Below are positions 1-11,256 of a stretch of DNA of 64,000 nucleotides, one piece after another (position 1 is the stretch's first letter; the number at the start of each line of letters is the position of its first letter). The DNA is from Crambe crambe (Eukaryota; Porifera; Demospongiae; Poecilosclerida; Crambeidae). A program made the position numbers and the translations under genes. The notes beneath the pieces are model-generated. The model had not been told where the DNA came from. It did not search any database and was given only the letters and a program-made list of their open reading frames with translations. Location of the stretch: the NCBI GenBank assembly GCA_963924555.1, contig OZ004595.1, forward strand, positions 1,426,001 to 1,490,000. Direction: 5' to 3'.

Positions 1-58
1 ATAAGGGCTAAGGGATTGTATGCCGCTAAACACAAAAATAATGAACCTTACTTTTGAT

Positions 59-2875
59 TCAAGTTACATATTTTTGTGAAATAGTTGTTGCAATTTCCTG
101 ATCTATAACTTGCACTGCATCTCTCAGAGAGATCCAAGTAGGACGAATGGTCACACGTTTCAGCCAGAGTTTAAGTATCTCACGCAGACAGTCATGTGCT
201 CCGTCATGATAGTCGTGCTTGATGGTAGACAGTTCATCTGTTGGTAGGTCCAGAAAGACACCAAGGTTCTCCCACTTGGATGCAATGGGGTACAAAATAC
301 GAAGGGCCTCGTTGAGTGTCGGTGCTGCTGCACGACTCTGTGATAGTTCCGGAGAATTACTGCTTTGTGAAAGGGAAAGGGAGTTTTGTGTTTGTAGAGC
401 ATGTGGAATATGATGTCGCAGAGATGAAGTTGGAGAATCATGAGCTCTTGCAAGTGACGGAGAGTTCTGTTGAGGCCAGGGGCCTACATTGAATGCAGAA
501 ACATCTTGATAACTTGGTGGTGTTTGCTGGATGTAAGTTTGAGAGGTGCTTGGTTGAAGCATGTGTGGTGTCTTCTGCATCAGTTGTCCATGGGGCTCAG
601 AATACAACTGGGACAGAGATGGGGAGGGATTTGGATGAGATGAGAAGGAAGACCACAAAGATGAACCAGATTGATCCATTGCATCTTGACGGTGCATTCC
701 TTGCACAAAAGAAGTATAACAATAGTCATCATAATTATATATGACTTGTACACTTACTTCCAGAAACTGCAGAAGCAGGTAATGTGCATGGTGGCAAGAT
801 ACCATTAGTGGTGAAGTAAGCCTCATCTTGTGTTTCACTTACAGTAGCTCCTTTGATTGTGATCTCACAAGTGAACCTCTGACTCTTCACTTCATCAGAA
901 TTATTTACAGTGTAGAGAACTCTTGGAGGACAGGTCTTGAGCTCTATTTTTTCACGGAGTTTTTTGAGCTCGTCTGGTTTTGCTACTTTCAGTGGGTGGG
1001 GTTGAATATCCTTTAGATTTACCTACAAATAGAGAATGGTGATAGTTAGAGATAAGCAGTGAATACTGATTTTTTTGGAGCCTTAAATTTTTTTCCCCAC
1101 ACACTAGCTATAATGAATTATTACCATAGGAGTTGTCTTAGATTGCACAGCACAATGATCATTATCACACACTGCTTTCAGTTTAAGACTGTTCTCACAT
1201 GAAGTGATAGAAAGCATTGCCATCTCAACTTCTGATTTCAGTACTGTCTTTTCAGCTTGGTCCCGACATATCTATTACAAAGTAATACAGACTATAGTTA
1301 TTTCAATCATCAAGCTCACAAGCTCAGTGCTATTAGTAACTGAAAAACTAACTTGTATTGCTCCAGGACAATTCAAGCATACAAATATAGCAAAGTGTGA
1401 AACCACATTCAGTGCTTGGAAATTCCTCTCTGCATGCTCAAACAAAAGGGCGGCATACTCAACACTATAACGGTGGTATTTCTTTTCAGGAAGACTATCG
1501 CTACAAGTTGAGTCGCGAGATCTCTTGGACCGTTTAATCTGTCTGCTCAACTTAGCTTGTCTAGATAAATCAGCGGTGCCTCTCTCAAGACTTCTGGACT
1601 TCTCGTAACGAGGCATCTTTTGGGGTGAGGTATCACAGCTATTATCATTTTCTTTTTCATCATACCCACTTTGTCCACCATCACTTGACATTCTGAAAAT
1701 TTGCTGGTGAGACTCAGCACTGAAACTTCGGGAAAATGGCGGACAAGATTCAGTACTGAAGCTTCTATCTATTCCTAGTGAATAACTGTCTTCATCAAAA
1801 CTTGATGGACTTGATGAAGGGTTATCATCATCGAGATGAGCTTTATTTAAAAAGTTAGTGATGGAAGAAGCTGATGATGCAGATGATGATCGATCTCTAT
1901 CAACATGGCCCAGTGCTGCACACAAAATACAAAGGTCTTTGGTTTTGAAAGAGAGGCTAGGAGAATCTGATAAAATCTCAGGGTGAACATATGGCTTGAA
2001 ATTATACCAGCCTTGTTCTGTATGCCTGTGGTCTGCCCGTAGTATAGTGACTTCATTACATTTTTTGTATTTGGGCAATATCAAACAGTGCTCCATGGTT
2101 ATATTAATTGGTCTACTGAAGGAGCTTCCAGCTACAGTGACTATTACAATGAAATCAGAAGCCAAGAGGTGATTTTTGCCAATGGAGAATGGACCATAGC
2201 AGCAAATTCCTACTTCTAAAATGACCTCTTCACCAACTGGAACAGCAAATGGGGGGACTTCAATCGAAAATCCAAAACGTTCGAGACTAAAGAGTTTTCC
2301 TTTTGAATCAAAAGAAACTTGGATGGGCTCTTCAACGTAATGGAGGTGTGGCATGTGTGGGGAACCTAATGTGATAAAATTGTAATCAATGACTATAATG
2401 GATGGGTGGGTGGGGAGAGGGCTAACTAACCACTCGTGGATGTAGTGGTTGCTTCTGATAGAGAGGGCGGCATATCGCCAGACTCAGGAGAGTCTTCCAC
2501 TTCAGGATCTAGAACTTTGGAATATTTCTTCTGAATGGCTTTGATATCATCAGTGTACTTATGACTGATGGTACTCTGCTGATCAAATTCTTCCACAGCT
2601 TTGATTATGGAGTTTATGACGGGGATGTCTTTATCTGAGGACTCTCCATGAGCTAGGAAAATGCACTCCACGAATCCCAAGAAAGTTTCAAAGCTACGAT
2701 TCCTCAGCAAGCCTTCTAGCTTCTTCATGCCATTTCTGCTTTTCAAATGAGGGATGTCAGCTTCAGAGATTACATTTTTGTTCTTAAGGTCTTGGAGAGT
2801 TGCTTCAGTGATCTTGTAACTCTTTGTAATGACAGAGGAGAGGGAATTGAACACATGGTGGTGGGGCTGAGTCAT
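59..2875 (-). CDS. CARD-like / ZU5 / UPA / Death domain protein
   Basis: Five exons, in minus order: 2875-2431, 2365-1320, 1271-1125, 1022-843 and 766-59. All junctions are GT-AG and phase-compatible, giving about 841 aa. The start is ATG at 2875. Residues about 5-95 form a helical bundle with a CARD-like pattern (NKNVISEADI...KLEGLLRN). Residues about 155-300 are ZU5 (FGFSIEVPPFAVPVGEE). Then comes a Ser-rich disordered linker of about 140 aa, a UPA-like region (about 440-606), a Ser/Gln/Pro-rich stretch and a C-terminal Death domain (WENLGVFLDLP, DCLREILKLWLKR). No signal peptide or membrane segment is visible, so it is probably cytosolic. ZU5-UPA-Death is the UNC5/PIDD tail, and ZU5-UPA is also the FIIND of NLRP1/CARD8. 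The end of ZU5 reads SLSFKTKD, not the HFS/SFS seen at self-cleavage sites, so autoproteolysis is doubtful. The CARD call is weaker than the ZU5 and Death calls. Confidence 0.82.
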
Positions 2876-3092
2876 GATCCTGAATTCTAAGGGGTCTGGC
2901 TTGCGAGACTATCATTTAAAAATGTCGATGGAAACAAATTTCATGTAGTCATGTCATCGATAAATCGATCCGCCCCTGGAATCATGCGCATAATGCGCGC
3001 GTGTGCTTACCAACGCGTGATACTCACGTGCGCATACATACCAAGTAGGTAAAGCATCGTCATTCAGCTGTGCATGCAAGGTATCTTCGATA
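2876..3092. promoter_or_regulatory. Compact divergent promoter between two signalling genes
   Basis: Only 217 bp separate the start codons of the minus-strand CARD/ZU5/Death gene and the plus-strand kinase/claw gene. The interval must hold both promoters and both 5' UTRs. It carries CpG-rich alternating purine-pyrimidine motifs (CATGCGCA at 2983-2990, ACGTGCGCATA at 3026-3036) that resemble NRF1-like sites. No clear TATA box is seen. Co-regulation is inferred. Confidence 0.6.
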
Positions 3093-6000
3093 ATGAGTCA
3101 AGGGCGTCCTGCGTTCAAAGATGTTAAGAAAACTGGTTCACTTACGACACATAAAGGCTATGACTACACCTACTCAAAGTACATTATTGGCCAGGGATCT
3201 TTTGGGAAAGTCTTCTTAGGGTGGACAAAGGTAAGAGCTGACATGCCACACCTCCTTTCAGCCTGACTCGACTGCACTGCAGGATGGAAAAGATGAGGTT
3301 GCTGTCAAAGTGATAGATCGGAACTGTTTGAAACAGGACCCAAAATTGAAGGAGAACCTGGAACGCGAGATAAAGATTCTGAAGCTTCTCCGCGGTCACG
3401 AGTATGTCGTTCAGATCCTTGATGCCAAGGTAAGCTTGTAGCTAACCAGTAGTTAGCAACCATGCAAGTGAAACTCCACACTCCATGGGTGCTAGTGGAT
3501 ACCTCATAGATGAATTTTCCATACTTTGAACTGAGCTCTCAATACTTAGCAGTTTGATATTGTTATCTGTCTGTTCATCTCTCTTTCTGTGTGTGTCTGT
3601 CCATCTTTTTTCTGTGTATCCTTGGAATTGTCCTCTGGTTCATATGTACTCCCTCCTCCTTTCCGTCTCGCTAAGGAACCGAGTAAGGACAACGTGATAA
3701 TCATTACCATGGAACTGTGTGACTATGACCTCGACAATCTCATCAAGCAAAGTCCCTTCGGACAGGAGGAAGTGGTTCAGTTTCTGTATCAGCTCGGTTA
3801 GTGAGTAACGGTTTTGGTTTTGGTTCATTTAACTCTAGCGATTTATGGTTATGTACAGAGTACATTAACAGTCCCAAGTAGATATCTTGTTTTTAAATTG
3901 GTTTCTCAAACAATGCTTTGATGGAATCTTTCCAAAAACTTAATGTGTTCTATAATGGTTGGACACTCTCCACACTCCCCAAATCTATTATTAAGAGCTC
4001 AAATAGGAAGTGAAGAAGTCGAAAGTAAAATGTGTTTCTCTGACTTGGACTCTTGCACATATTCAATGTGTACACACAGTTGTGATGGTCTAGCTAGTGA
4101 TTCTTGTACCTAGTGATGCCTGTCTATGTAGTATGGGGACATATGGCTATGCGTGTGGAGTCACTGGGGCAGTATATGGTTTGCACTCTGGGCTTAGACT
4201 GTGAGCTTGAGCTTTTTCTACATTTAATAGTTCAATGACATAGTCAAAGGACCAGCTGCTGTTATATTTTTATCATTCTCTGCTTATTATTCTCAGCTAA
4301 CATGATAAAAATTCAATAGAATTAGTTCTCATAAAATTAGCTTATGTAAAGCCTTAGGGAAATAGTGTTTATGACTTCAGGTATTGGCATGCTATAATAT
4401 AATATCCATAGGCGTATGCATGTGCGTTGTCTAGATAACGAGCGTAGCTATATAAGGACGTTTCTGTGTGCATTTTTTGTATCACCCTGATGAAGGCTAG
4501 AGTATTCTGGTCGAAACGTTGGTGGTTTGTTTCATAAGCTAATTTTATGAGAACTAATTCTATTGAATTTTTATCATTATTTAGCTGAAGGCATGAAGGC
4601 ATTGAGGAAACAGAATATAGTCCATCGAGACCTGAAGCCTGGTAACATTCTCATCAGAGAAGACCCAGGAAGAAGCAGAAAGAGAGTTGTAAGTACAAAC
4701 AAGTATTAGTCAGTCAAATGTTAAGTATGACTCACCCATTCCACTCTTTCTTTGTAATACATATTTTATAGTTCAAATTGGCTGATTTCGGATTTGCTCG
4801 ACATTTTAAGGACGATCATGACAAGAATGTTATGATGAAGAGCTTGGCCGGCACTCCTGTGTACATGGTAAGTCAACGTATGAACAGCTCTTACTCTGTA
4901 CTGTCACAGAGCTTATGATAACAACCTGACACCTGACAATATTGGCATATGTCTGGTCATTATTTGTTTATCAGGACAAAAGTACTGGTCAAAATGCACA
5001 CTGATGCAGGCCTGCAAACTGTACATCATGTCCGGTCAATATCAATTTCTTATCATAAGCACTGCTGTCAATATCTCATGTAGGCACCTGAAGCACTGTC
5101 CTGTGTGTTCTACAAGGGAAAGGTGAGACTGAAACTTTATTCGTACATAGTAAATGCCAAATTTACTAATTTTTATTGATGTGTGCAGCATTATGATGAT
5201 AAAGTGGATATTTGGTCAATTGGAGCGTTGCTGTATAAAGTGATTGTTGGAGACTGTGGATTCTATGCTGTGAGTTAGTCCCTGCAGTTAATGATGTACT
5301 GGGGTTCCACTCTATGCTGTGAGTTAGTCCCTGTAATAATTACAGTTAATGATGTACTGGGGTTCCCCTCTATGCTGTGAGTTAGTCCCTGTAATAATTA
5401 CACAGTTAATGATGTACTCTATGCTATGAGTTAGTCCCTGTAATAATTACAGTTAATGATGTACTGGGGTTCCCCTCTATGCTGTGAGTTAGTCCCTGTA
5501 ATAATTACACAGTTAAAGATGTACTCTATGCTATGAGTTAGTCCCTGTAATAGTTAATGACTGGGGGTCCCCCAGATATTTACATGACACTGTTTTGCAG
5601 AATCTCGAGAAGATTCTTGACTACCTAAAGCACAAGGGTGACGCCATAGCCTTTGAATACACCAAGAGGGAGCTACGTTATGTCAGGGAACTACCCAACT
5701 CTGTGAATGAAAGGCTGGATGAGTGAGTGCATGATAATTAAGGGGCTGGGGCAATTTCCCCTTTCCCTGACAATTATTTGTTTGTTTGTTTGTTTGTTGT
5801 TTGTGTTTTAAAAGGCCGTTTCGTCAGCATATGAATGAACTTCTCCGCAAAATGCTAAAGTTTGACCCCAGAGAACGCATGTCTTTCCAAAAGTTTTTTG
5901 AAGCTGTTGATGACATCATAAGAAAGAAGATTGAAGTGATCAATGTCTTGCATGGAACTTCCTTCAAGATCATAGCTGAAGATGCTAAAGGGTGAGCATG

Positions 6001-9000
6001 AGAAGGCTAGTCCCTTTACCAATTATGAGCATGAGAAGGCTTGAAGTCCCTTTACCAATTATGAGCATGAGAAGGCTTAAAGTCCCTTTACCAATTATGA
6101 GCATGAGAAGGCTTGAAGTCCCTTTACCAATTATGAGCATGAGAAGGCTTGAAGTCCCTTTACCAATTATGAGCATGAGAAGGCTTAAAGTCCCTTTACC
6201 AATTATATGAGCATGAGAAGGCTTGAAGTCCCTTTACCAATTATGAGCATGAAGCTTGAAGTCCCTTTACCAATTATGAGCATGAAGGCTTGATGTACCT
6301 TTATCAATATTATGACCAATGTCAAGATATTACTTTACCGATTATGACATGAAGGCTTGTTATGAATATATCTGTGGGAAGGGCTTTTTTCAGAAACTGT
6401 TTTCAGAAATTAAAAAAAAAAATTACATTTTGATTTCCTGTAGAAATGTATTATACATTGATGTATGTTTCAGTCTCAGTTTTATAATTTTCAGAGCTGA
6501 TATTCTAGTTGAGAAGGTCAATGCTCGATGGCAGCTTCATTCTGAAGAACAGATCATTTTCTCCACAGCATGCCCCCACTTTATCGCCTCTTACAAAACC
6601 CTCTCAACTTCTGAGTTTGAAGAGCTGCTGGAGAGAGCAGGTGGTTCCCATGGTCACGCCAAGCTCTATGTCTTGCCCATCCAGCAACTGAAAGAAACTG
6701 ACTGCAATCCAGACACTTCCTGCTTTGAACCTCTCAGTGAGTTTGTGACGGAGACACTACAGGGTTACTTCTCAGTTGTTACCACCTACCCTTGTCACTA
6801 ATTATTTTTTCCAGGATTTGCCATCGAAAATGGTCAACTGATCAAACTAATGACTGAAGTGAGTTAATGGTATAACATAATGTATATTTTTGGTGGGGGA
6901 TTGCACATATTAACATTGTCTCCCCCTCCCTCTCACCTCCCTCTTCTCCTCTCCCTCTCCCCTCCCTCTCCCTCTTCTTCTCCCCCTCTCCCTCTCACCT
7001 CCCCCTCTCCCTCTTCCCCTCTCCCTCTCCCTCTTCTCCTCCCCCTCTCCCTCTCCCCTCCCTCTCTCCTCTCTCCCTCCCCTACCTCTCCCTCTTCTCC
7101 CCCTATCCCTCTCGCCTTCCTTCCTCTCTCTTAATTTGCAGCAAAAATTTTGTGATGAAATAATATACATGATCGACAGTTTGAAGCTGCAGCAAAAGAT
7201 GCAACTGAAGGGACTGGAGAAACTGGTTCAGTTCACAACGAGTGAGATTGGACAGTCAGAAGAGTGCTCTAAACTGATCGAGGATGTCCACCAAACACTG
7301 GCTAGAGTCTCTCTCACTGCTGAATGGCTGCAGAAAGAGTTGACCATCTTCGATAGGACTGACAGTAGGCTCTATGTGTTACTGACTCAGCTGGAGGAAA
7401 GAAAAGTGGAGGTATTGAAAGTTGCTTTTCCAGGGATGACTTTAGCTTCATTTTGTATTCCTCTTATCCGTCCCCTCCCTCCCTCCCTCCCTCCCTCCCT
7501 ACTCTTTCTTCTCCCCTTCCCCCTCTTCCTCCTCCCCCTCACCCCTCCTCCTCCTCCTCTCCCTCCTCCCTCCTTCCTTCCTCCCTCCTCCTCCTCCTCC
7601 TCTCCCCCTCCTCCTCCTCCCCCCCTCATCCCTCCTCCCTCCTCCTCCTCCTCTCCCCCTCATCCCTCCTCCTCCTCCCCTCCCCTCCCCTCCTCCTCCT
7701 CCCCTCCCCTCCCCTCCTCCTCCTCCCCCTCTTCCCCCTCCTTCCCTCTCTCCCCTACTCCTCCCGCCTCCTTCCTCTTCAGGTCCAACAACTAGCAACA
7801 GAGTTGAAGACCAGATTCATTCCCACACTGGGGAAAACGTTCAGCCTGAAGGACTACGAGAAAAGGTTGCTTGATGTCACCCACAAAGCCAAAGGACTCT
7901 CCAAGCTTCAGGTACGTAATGCATAAACCCTTCAAATATATCTGATAGCCTCAAAATGTGGATCTTTCATCACCTCATTCATGCACATATGTACCTGTCT
8001 CTTATAACTTCATCAACCTGATACATAGCCTCTCTCTCTCTCTCTCTCTCTCACTCACTCACTCTCTCCTTCATCATAAATTATGGGATGAAATGCTATA
8101 CTATCCAGACAGTCCTTCCACCTCACCTCCTCGACCTTTCCATCCTATCTCCTTTAATCTTCTCTCTCTACTCTAATTTTACCACCTTCTCCCCTGCCCT
8201 GATAACTCCACCTGTGTGCATCTTTCTTCTGACAGAGAGACGCGATTGTTGGAACATGTCAGGAGATTTATGACGAGTGTGTGAAAATCATACACGAGTC
8301 CACAGAGAAGATCAAGCTCCAACTCATCCCTTTCATCGAGGCCCTCAGGGGCATGCAGTCACTGCACGAGAAGTCGGCTCACATCCTGAACGTGACTGAA
8401 CTTCTCAGTGAAGTGATGAAAGAGAGAGAGCTAATGCTGATGCTAGCTGCTGTGAGTAACAGTGATTTCGACTGTATGTACTGTGGATTTCAGGATAGTT
8501 GTCCCTAAGGAATGAGAAATAGGTAGTGGCTTACGAAGACCTAAGAAACCTGATCCTATAGAATCCTGTATCCACCTTTGTACATGACCACATCCAATCT
8601 AACCAGCTAAATAGAGTGTTTCTCCTTTCCATAGAACAACAAAGGAACCTCAGTTCCTCTTCCCGATAACATTGGAGATGCTGCTCTTCCACGGCCTGAC
8701 GATGCAGCTCGTGGTGATGGTCCTCTTTCTCCCACAAACCAGTCAACACTGGAGAATATCATCAAAGGACTGAAGAGGGAGCTGCAGACAGTAAAGAGGG
8801 AACTAGCTAACGAGAAAGTAACGACCCGGGAACTCAAGAGGCAGTTGAACGAAGCCACCAGCAAGCAACGTTTGAGACAAGAGAAGGACGAGGTACCAAT
8901 GGAGGAGAAGACGCTGGAAGTAGCCAGTGTGGATCAGGTAGCTTTGGCTGTCGGCGAAAGTGACTCTCAAGTATTTGAAGATCTCACGAAGCAGTTGAAG

Positions 9001-11256
9001 ATTTTCTGCTCACAAGCGCAAAGGATCACTTTTCCTGCTATGTATGCATGTAATAATAGTGTGTTATTTATATGTTCATATGTAATAGGGTCTCACTAGT
9101 GAGTGTATCACTATTCAATTCCTCATCGTTTCCACTCAAAATATTGAGACTTAGTAGGGTTTTATTACAAGACCCATCCAGATAAAAGTGTGGTTACTAT
9201 AGAAATACAGTTAATAACCTCCAAAAGAGGACAACCTCTCTACAAAGGACAAAAGATTAGGCTCCAAGTGTGTCAATTGTTGTGAAGTTTTACTATTGGT
9301 AATGTGTTATAGGGTACTGGTGTGCATTTGATTTCTGTGTTTCGTTGCAGGCCTGGAGCAGGCTTATTTAGTCCTGATTTGACTGGCATGGAGGAAGACT
9401 TGAACACTCAGCAGCTGTTGACAATGGCGCAGACGTTAGCAGAAACATTGCGTTCTAGCATCCCATCACTACAAGGTATGGAAACTGTTAATAAGTCACA
9501 GAGGGGATGTGATACTATTGATAGGGCTTCTATGTAGGAACAGTACTCATGGAGTAGTATGCAAATAGTTTACTAGAAGTAGTTTACTAGTATGCAAATA
9601 GTTTACTAGATATAGTTTACTAGAAGTAGTATGCAAATAGTTAGTTTACTATAAAGCATCAGTGTTATCAGATTCGGGGATTTATACAGAATCTCTAGTT
9701 TTTTGGAGTAGAAATAGAATAGAATAATGAAAAATAAGTGTTGATTAAAATTAATATTAAAGTAGGTTAAGAATTGAGAAAGTTATAGTGAATGATCAAG
9801 GGGCAAGGTGAATACAAATAGTATAATATACAGTATAGTATACAGTCTAGTATACAGTATAGTATACAGTGTAGTTTACTATTTTATTTTTCATACATAG
9901 GTGGTGATTTGGTGAAATTTGGAAACCCTGAAGAGTGAGTGTGGGATATAACAGAACAGTGTATATGTGTGTGTAGCCATCATACCATCCCTATTACGTC
10001 AAACCTTCTCCCAAGTATAGTTTGACTCTTCTGGTTTCAGTCCCACTAACCATATGCATATGCATAACAATGAGTCCAGAGACACTACACATCCACCCAC
10101 CACCCCTGCATGATGCCAGCCCATTCCTAAGTGCTGAGTCATGGACTGGCCAGCACACTCTTGAAGAATGAACCCATACAATCAAGTCACTTTGTAGTGA
10201 TGATGCCAAGGTTCTTGCTTCTGTTACTAAACTTGTGGGAAGTGGACTCAGGAAGTGTGTGTAGTGTGTCTTATGCAACCTTGAGTACAGTACAAGAGTG
10301 TCTGTTTGATTCTCCATAGACATCATGGTTTGTGAAGTCAGTGCAAGTGTATGGAAGGTCTTCTATTTGTGGTCACGTCACTATCCTGTGTGTACCTGAG
10401 CATGTGATAAATAATACAGTCCATATTACCATTACATTTATTATTTCGTTGTTGAAATATCCTTTAAATGGAGATGAGATAAGAAATCATGGAATTCAAT
10501 CACTTATGGTGAAATGATTTGCAAATGCTTTCTTTAAGATTTTCAATTGAAGGAGGATTCTAGCCCCCAAAGTGGTACAATTCTTATGCTAGCTACTTTT
10601 ATCTCTACTTGTTCACATGACTTCAAGTTTGAAAAGCTGTGTAATAAATACATGAATTAGGGTCAAAAGGTATCATCCAGCTGCTGTGACAATAGCTTGT
10701 GGATTTGTGTATTTTCATTGTCAACATAAGCAGTTGCTCACGTATTTGGTTGAGTGCATGTGTGATTTCTTTACCTCTTTGGTTTAATGCAGTTACAAAG
10801 AAGGAGATGTGGCTATCTTTACTCAACTTGAGACAAAAGGACCAAGACCTGTTATAGCAATTCTTCACTTGGGCTGGCCTAAGCCGTACATGCTCCTGGA
10901 CGTAAAATGCTACAAATTACTCAAAATTAACCCCAGAAAAATGTGTGTTCTCTCTCTCTCTCTCTCTCCCTCCCTCCCTCCCTCCCTCTCTCTCACTCTC
11001 TCTCTCTCTCTCTCACTCACTCGTTACTTCTTATTTTGCTTGCAGTCCAGACTTCTTCTTCGCACGACTTTCTGAACCCCCACGGAAAATGAAACTAGAG
11101 GAACATCGGCCCACAGCAGAAACTGTTGGAGAGAAAACCGGTGACTTCTATCGCGTGGGTGCCAATCCAGTGGACTTGAAATTCTGCAACGACTTCTCCC
11201 TCCTTCGACGTCATCACCATGCGCCTTCACCAACCAAGCCCAAGAGAGGTCTTTAA
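3093..11256 (+). CDS. ULK/TBK1-type kinase fused to ubiquitin-like, coiled-coil and FIP200/ATG11-type claw domains
   Basis: Nineteen exons: 3093-3230, 3283-3429, 3676-3796, 4585-4688, 4772-4867, 5084-5122, 5189-5269, 5601-5722, 5815-5991, 6495-6736, 6815-6858, 7142-7411, 7783-7911, 8236-8451, 8635-9041, 9351-9475, 9901-9934, 10793-10942, 11046-11256. Phases agree throughout (950 aa). The kinase spans about residues 30-313: GQGSFGKV loop, VAVK lysine 55, HRDLKPGN at 149, LADFG with D175, YMAPE at 205. It has all catalytic residues and looks ULK/TBK1-like. A ubiquitin-like fold follows (about 320-405), as in TBK1 and at the FIP200 N-terminus, then coiled coil (about 430-800). The C-terminus (about 831-945) matches the FIP200/ATG11 claw: EGDVAIF, KPYMLLDV, DFFFARL, GDFYRVGA. 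It may be an autophagy-initiating kinase carrying its own scaffold. The weakest junction is the donor after 10942 (GTGTGT). Confidence 0.8.
4267..4578. mobile_element. Short inverted-repeat element in kinase intron 3, with a hammerhead-like core
   Basis: Two 35 bp arms (4312-4346 and 4533-4567) are perfect reverse complements. The outer flanks both contain TTTTTATCATT (4267-4277 and 4568-4578), a possible target duplication, although this sequence is also part of the longer inverted repeat. Inside, CTGATGA (4487-4493) and GAAAC (4513-4517) bracket a 7 bp hairpin with loop GTAT, which resembles a hammerhead ribozyme core. The right end lies only a few bases before the 3' splice site of exon 4 (AG at 4583-4584). 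A deleted relative is at 42454-42539. It carries no coding capacity, so it is non-autonomous. Confidence 0.65.
5255..5560. repeat. Minisatellite repeating the exon 7 donor site
   Basis: The last bases of exon 7 plus its splice donor (CTATGCT|GTGAGTTAG) recur about every 50-60 bp near 5311, 5371, 5421, 5477 and 5527. The spacer is TCCCTGTAATAATTACAGTTAATGATG-like. Some copies read ATGAGT and so lose the GT. The array fills most of the intron. Confidence 0.85.
5990..6310. repeat. 36 bp minisatellite at the exon 9 donor
   Basis: About eight imperfect copies of a roughly 36 bp unit (GAGCATGAGAAGGCTTGAAG plus TCCCTTTACCAATTAT) begin directly at the 5' splice site of exon 9. The first copy supplies the donor GTGAGC and later copies read ATGAGC. 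Because the unit is a multiple of three, it creates long open frames on both strands that are not coding. Confidence 0.88.
6903..7136 (+). repeat. Pyrimidine-only (CCCTCT)n intron tract
   Basis: Almost pure C/T sequence of irregular CCCTCTCC units fills kinase intron 11 up to its acceptor (AG at 7140-7141). It acts as an oversized polypyrimidine tract and has triplex-forming potential. The proline/serine-rich open frames in it are compositional artefacts. Confidence 0.85.
7470..7782 (+). repeat. Pyrimidine-only (CCT)n intron tract
   Basis: Kinase intron 12 is a C/T tract of CCT and CCCT units running to the acceptor at 7781-7782. No coding meaning is seen. Confidence 0.85.
9476..10792 (+). 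other. Kinase-gene introns 16 and 17
   Basis: Apart from the 34 nt exon at 9901-9934 this is intronic. 9540-9895 holds AT-rich direct repeats (GTTTACTAG, TATAGTATACAG) and a piece of a dispersed repeat with the motif GGTTAAGAATTGAGAAAGTT (9770-9785) that recurs near 25888 and 28123. I see nothing gene-like in 9935-10792. Confidence 0.6.
10950..11025 (+). repeat. (CT)n/(CCCT)n microsatellite before the last kinase exon
   Basis: CT and CCCT repeats lie just upstream of the final acceptor (AG at 11044-11045). Confidence 0.85.

Noticed and set aside
1155..1470. Plus-strand open frame opposite the CARD/ZU5/Death gene
   Set aside because: Antisense to exons 2 and 3, whose phases and UPA content explain the region.
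4579..4600. Exon 4 acceptor derived from the inverted-repeat element
   Set aside because: The element and the repeated TTTTTATCATT end before ATTTAG, so the AG and exon start appear to be host sequence; only the polypyrimidine tract is rebuilt by the repeat.
5985..6210. Open frames on both strands with a 12-residue periodic peptide
   Set aside because: They come from a 36 bp tandem repeat that starts at a splice donor; the unit is a multiple of three, so frames stay open by chance.
7387..7926. Pro/Ser/Leu-rich and Gly/Arg/Glu-rich open frames
   Set aside because: They are translations of (CCT)n and (CCCT)n intron tracts on either strand.
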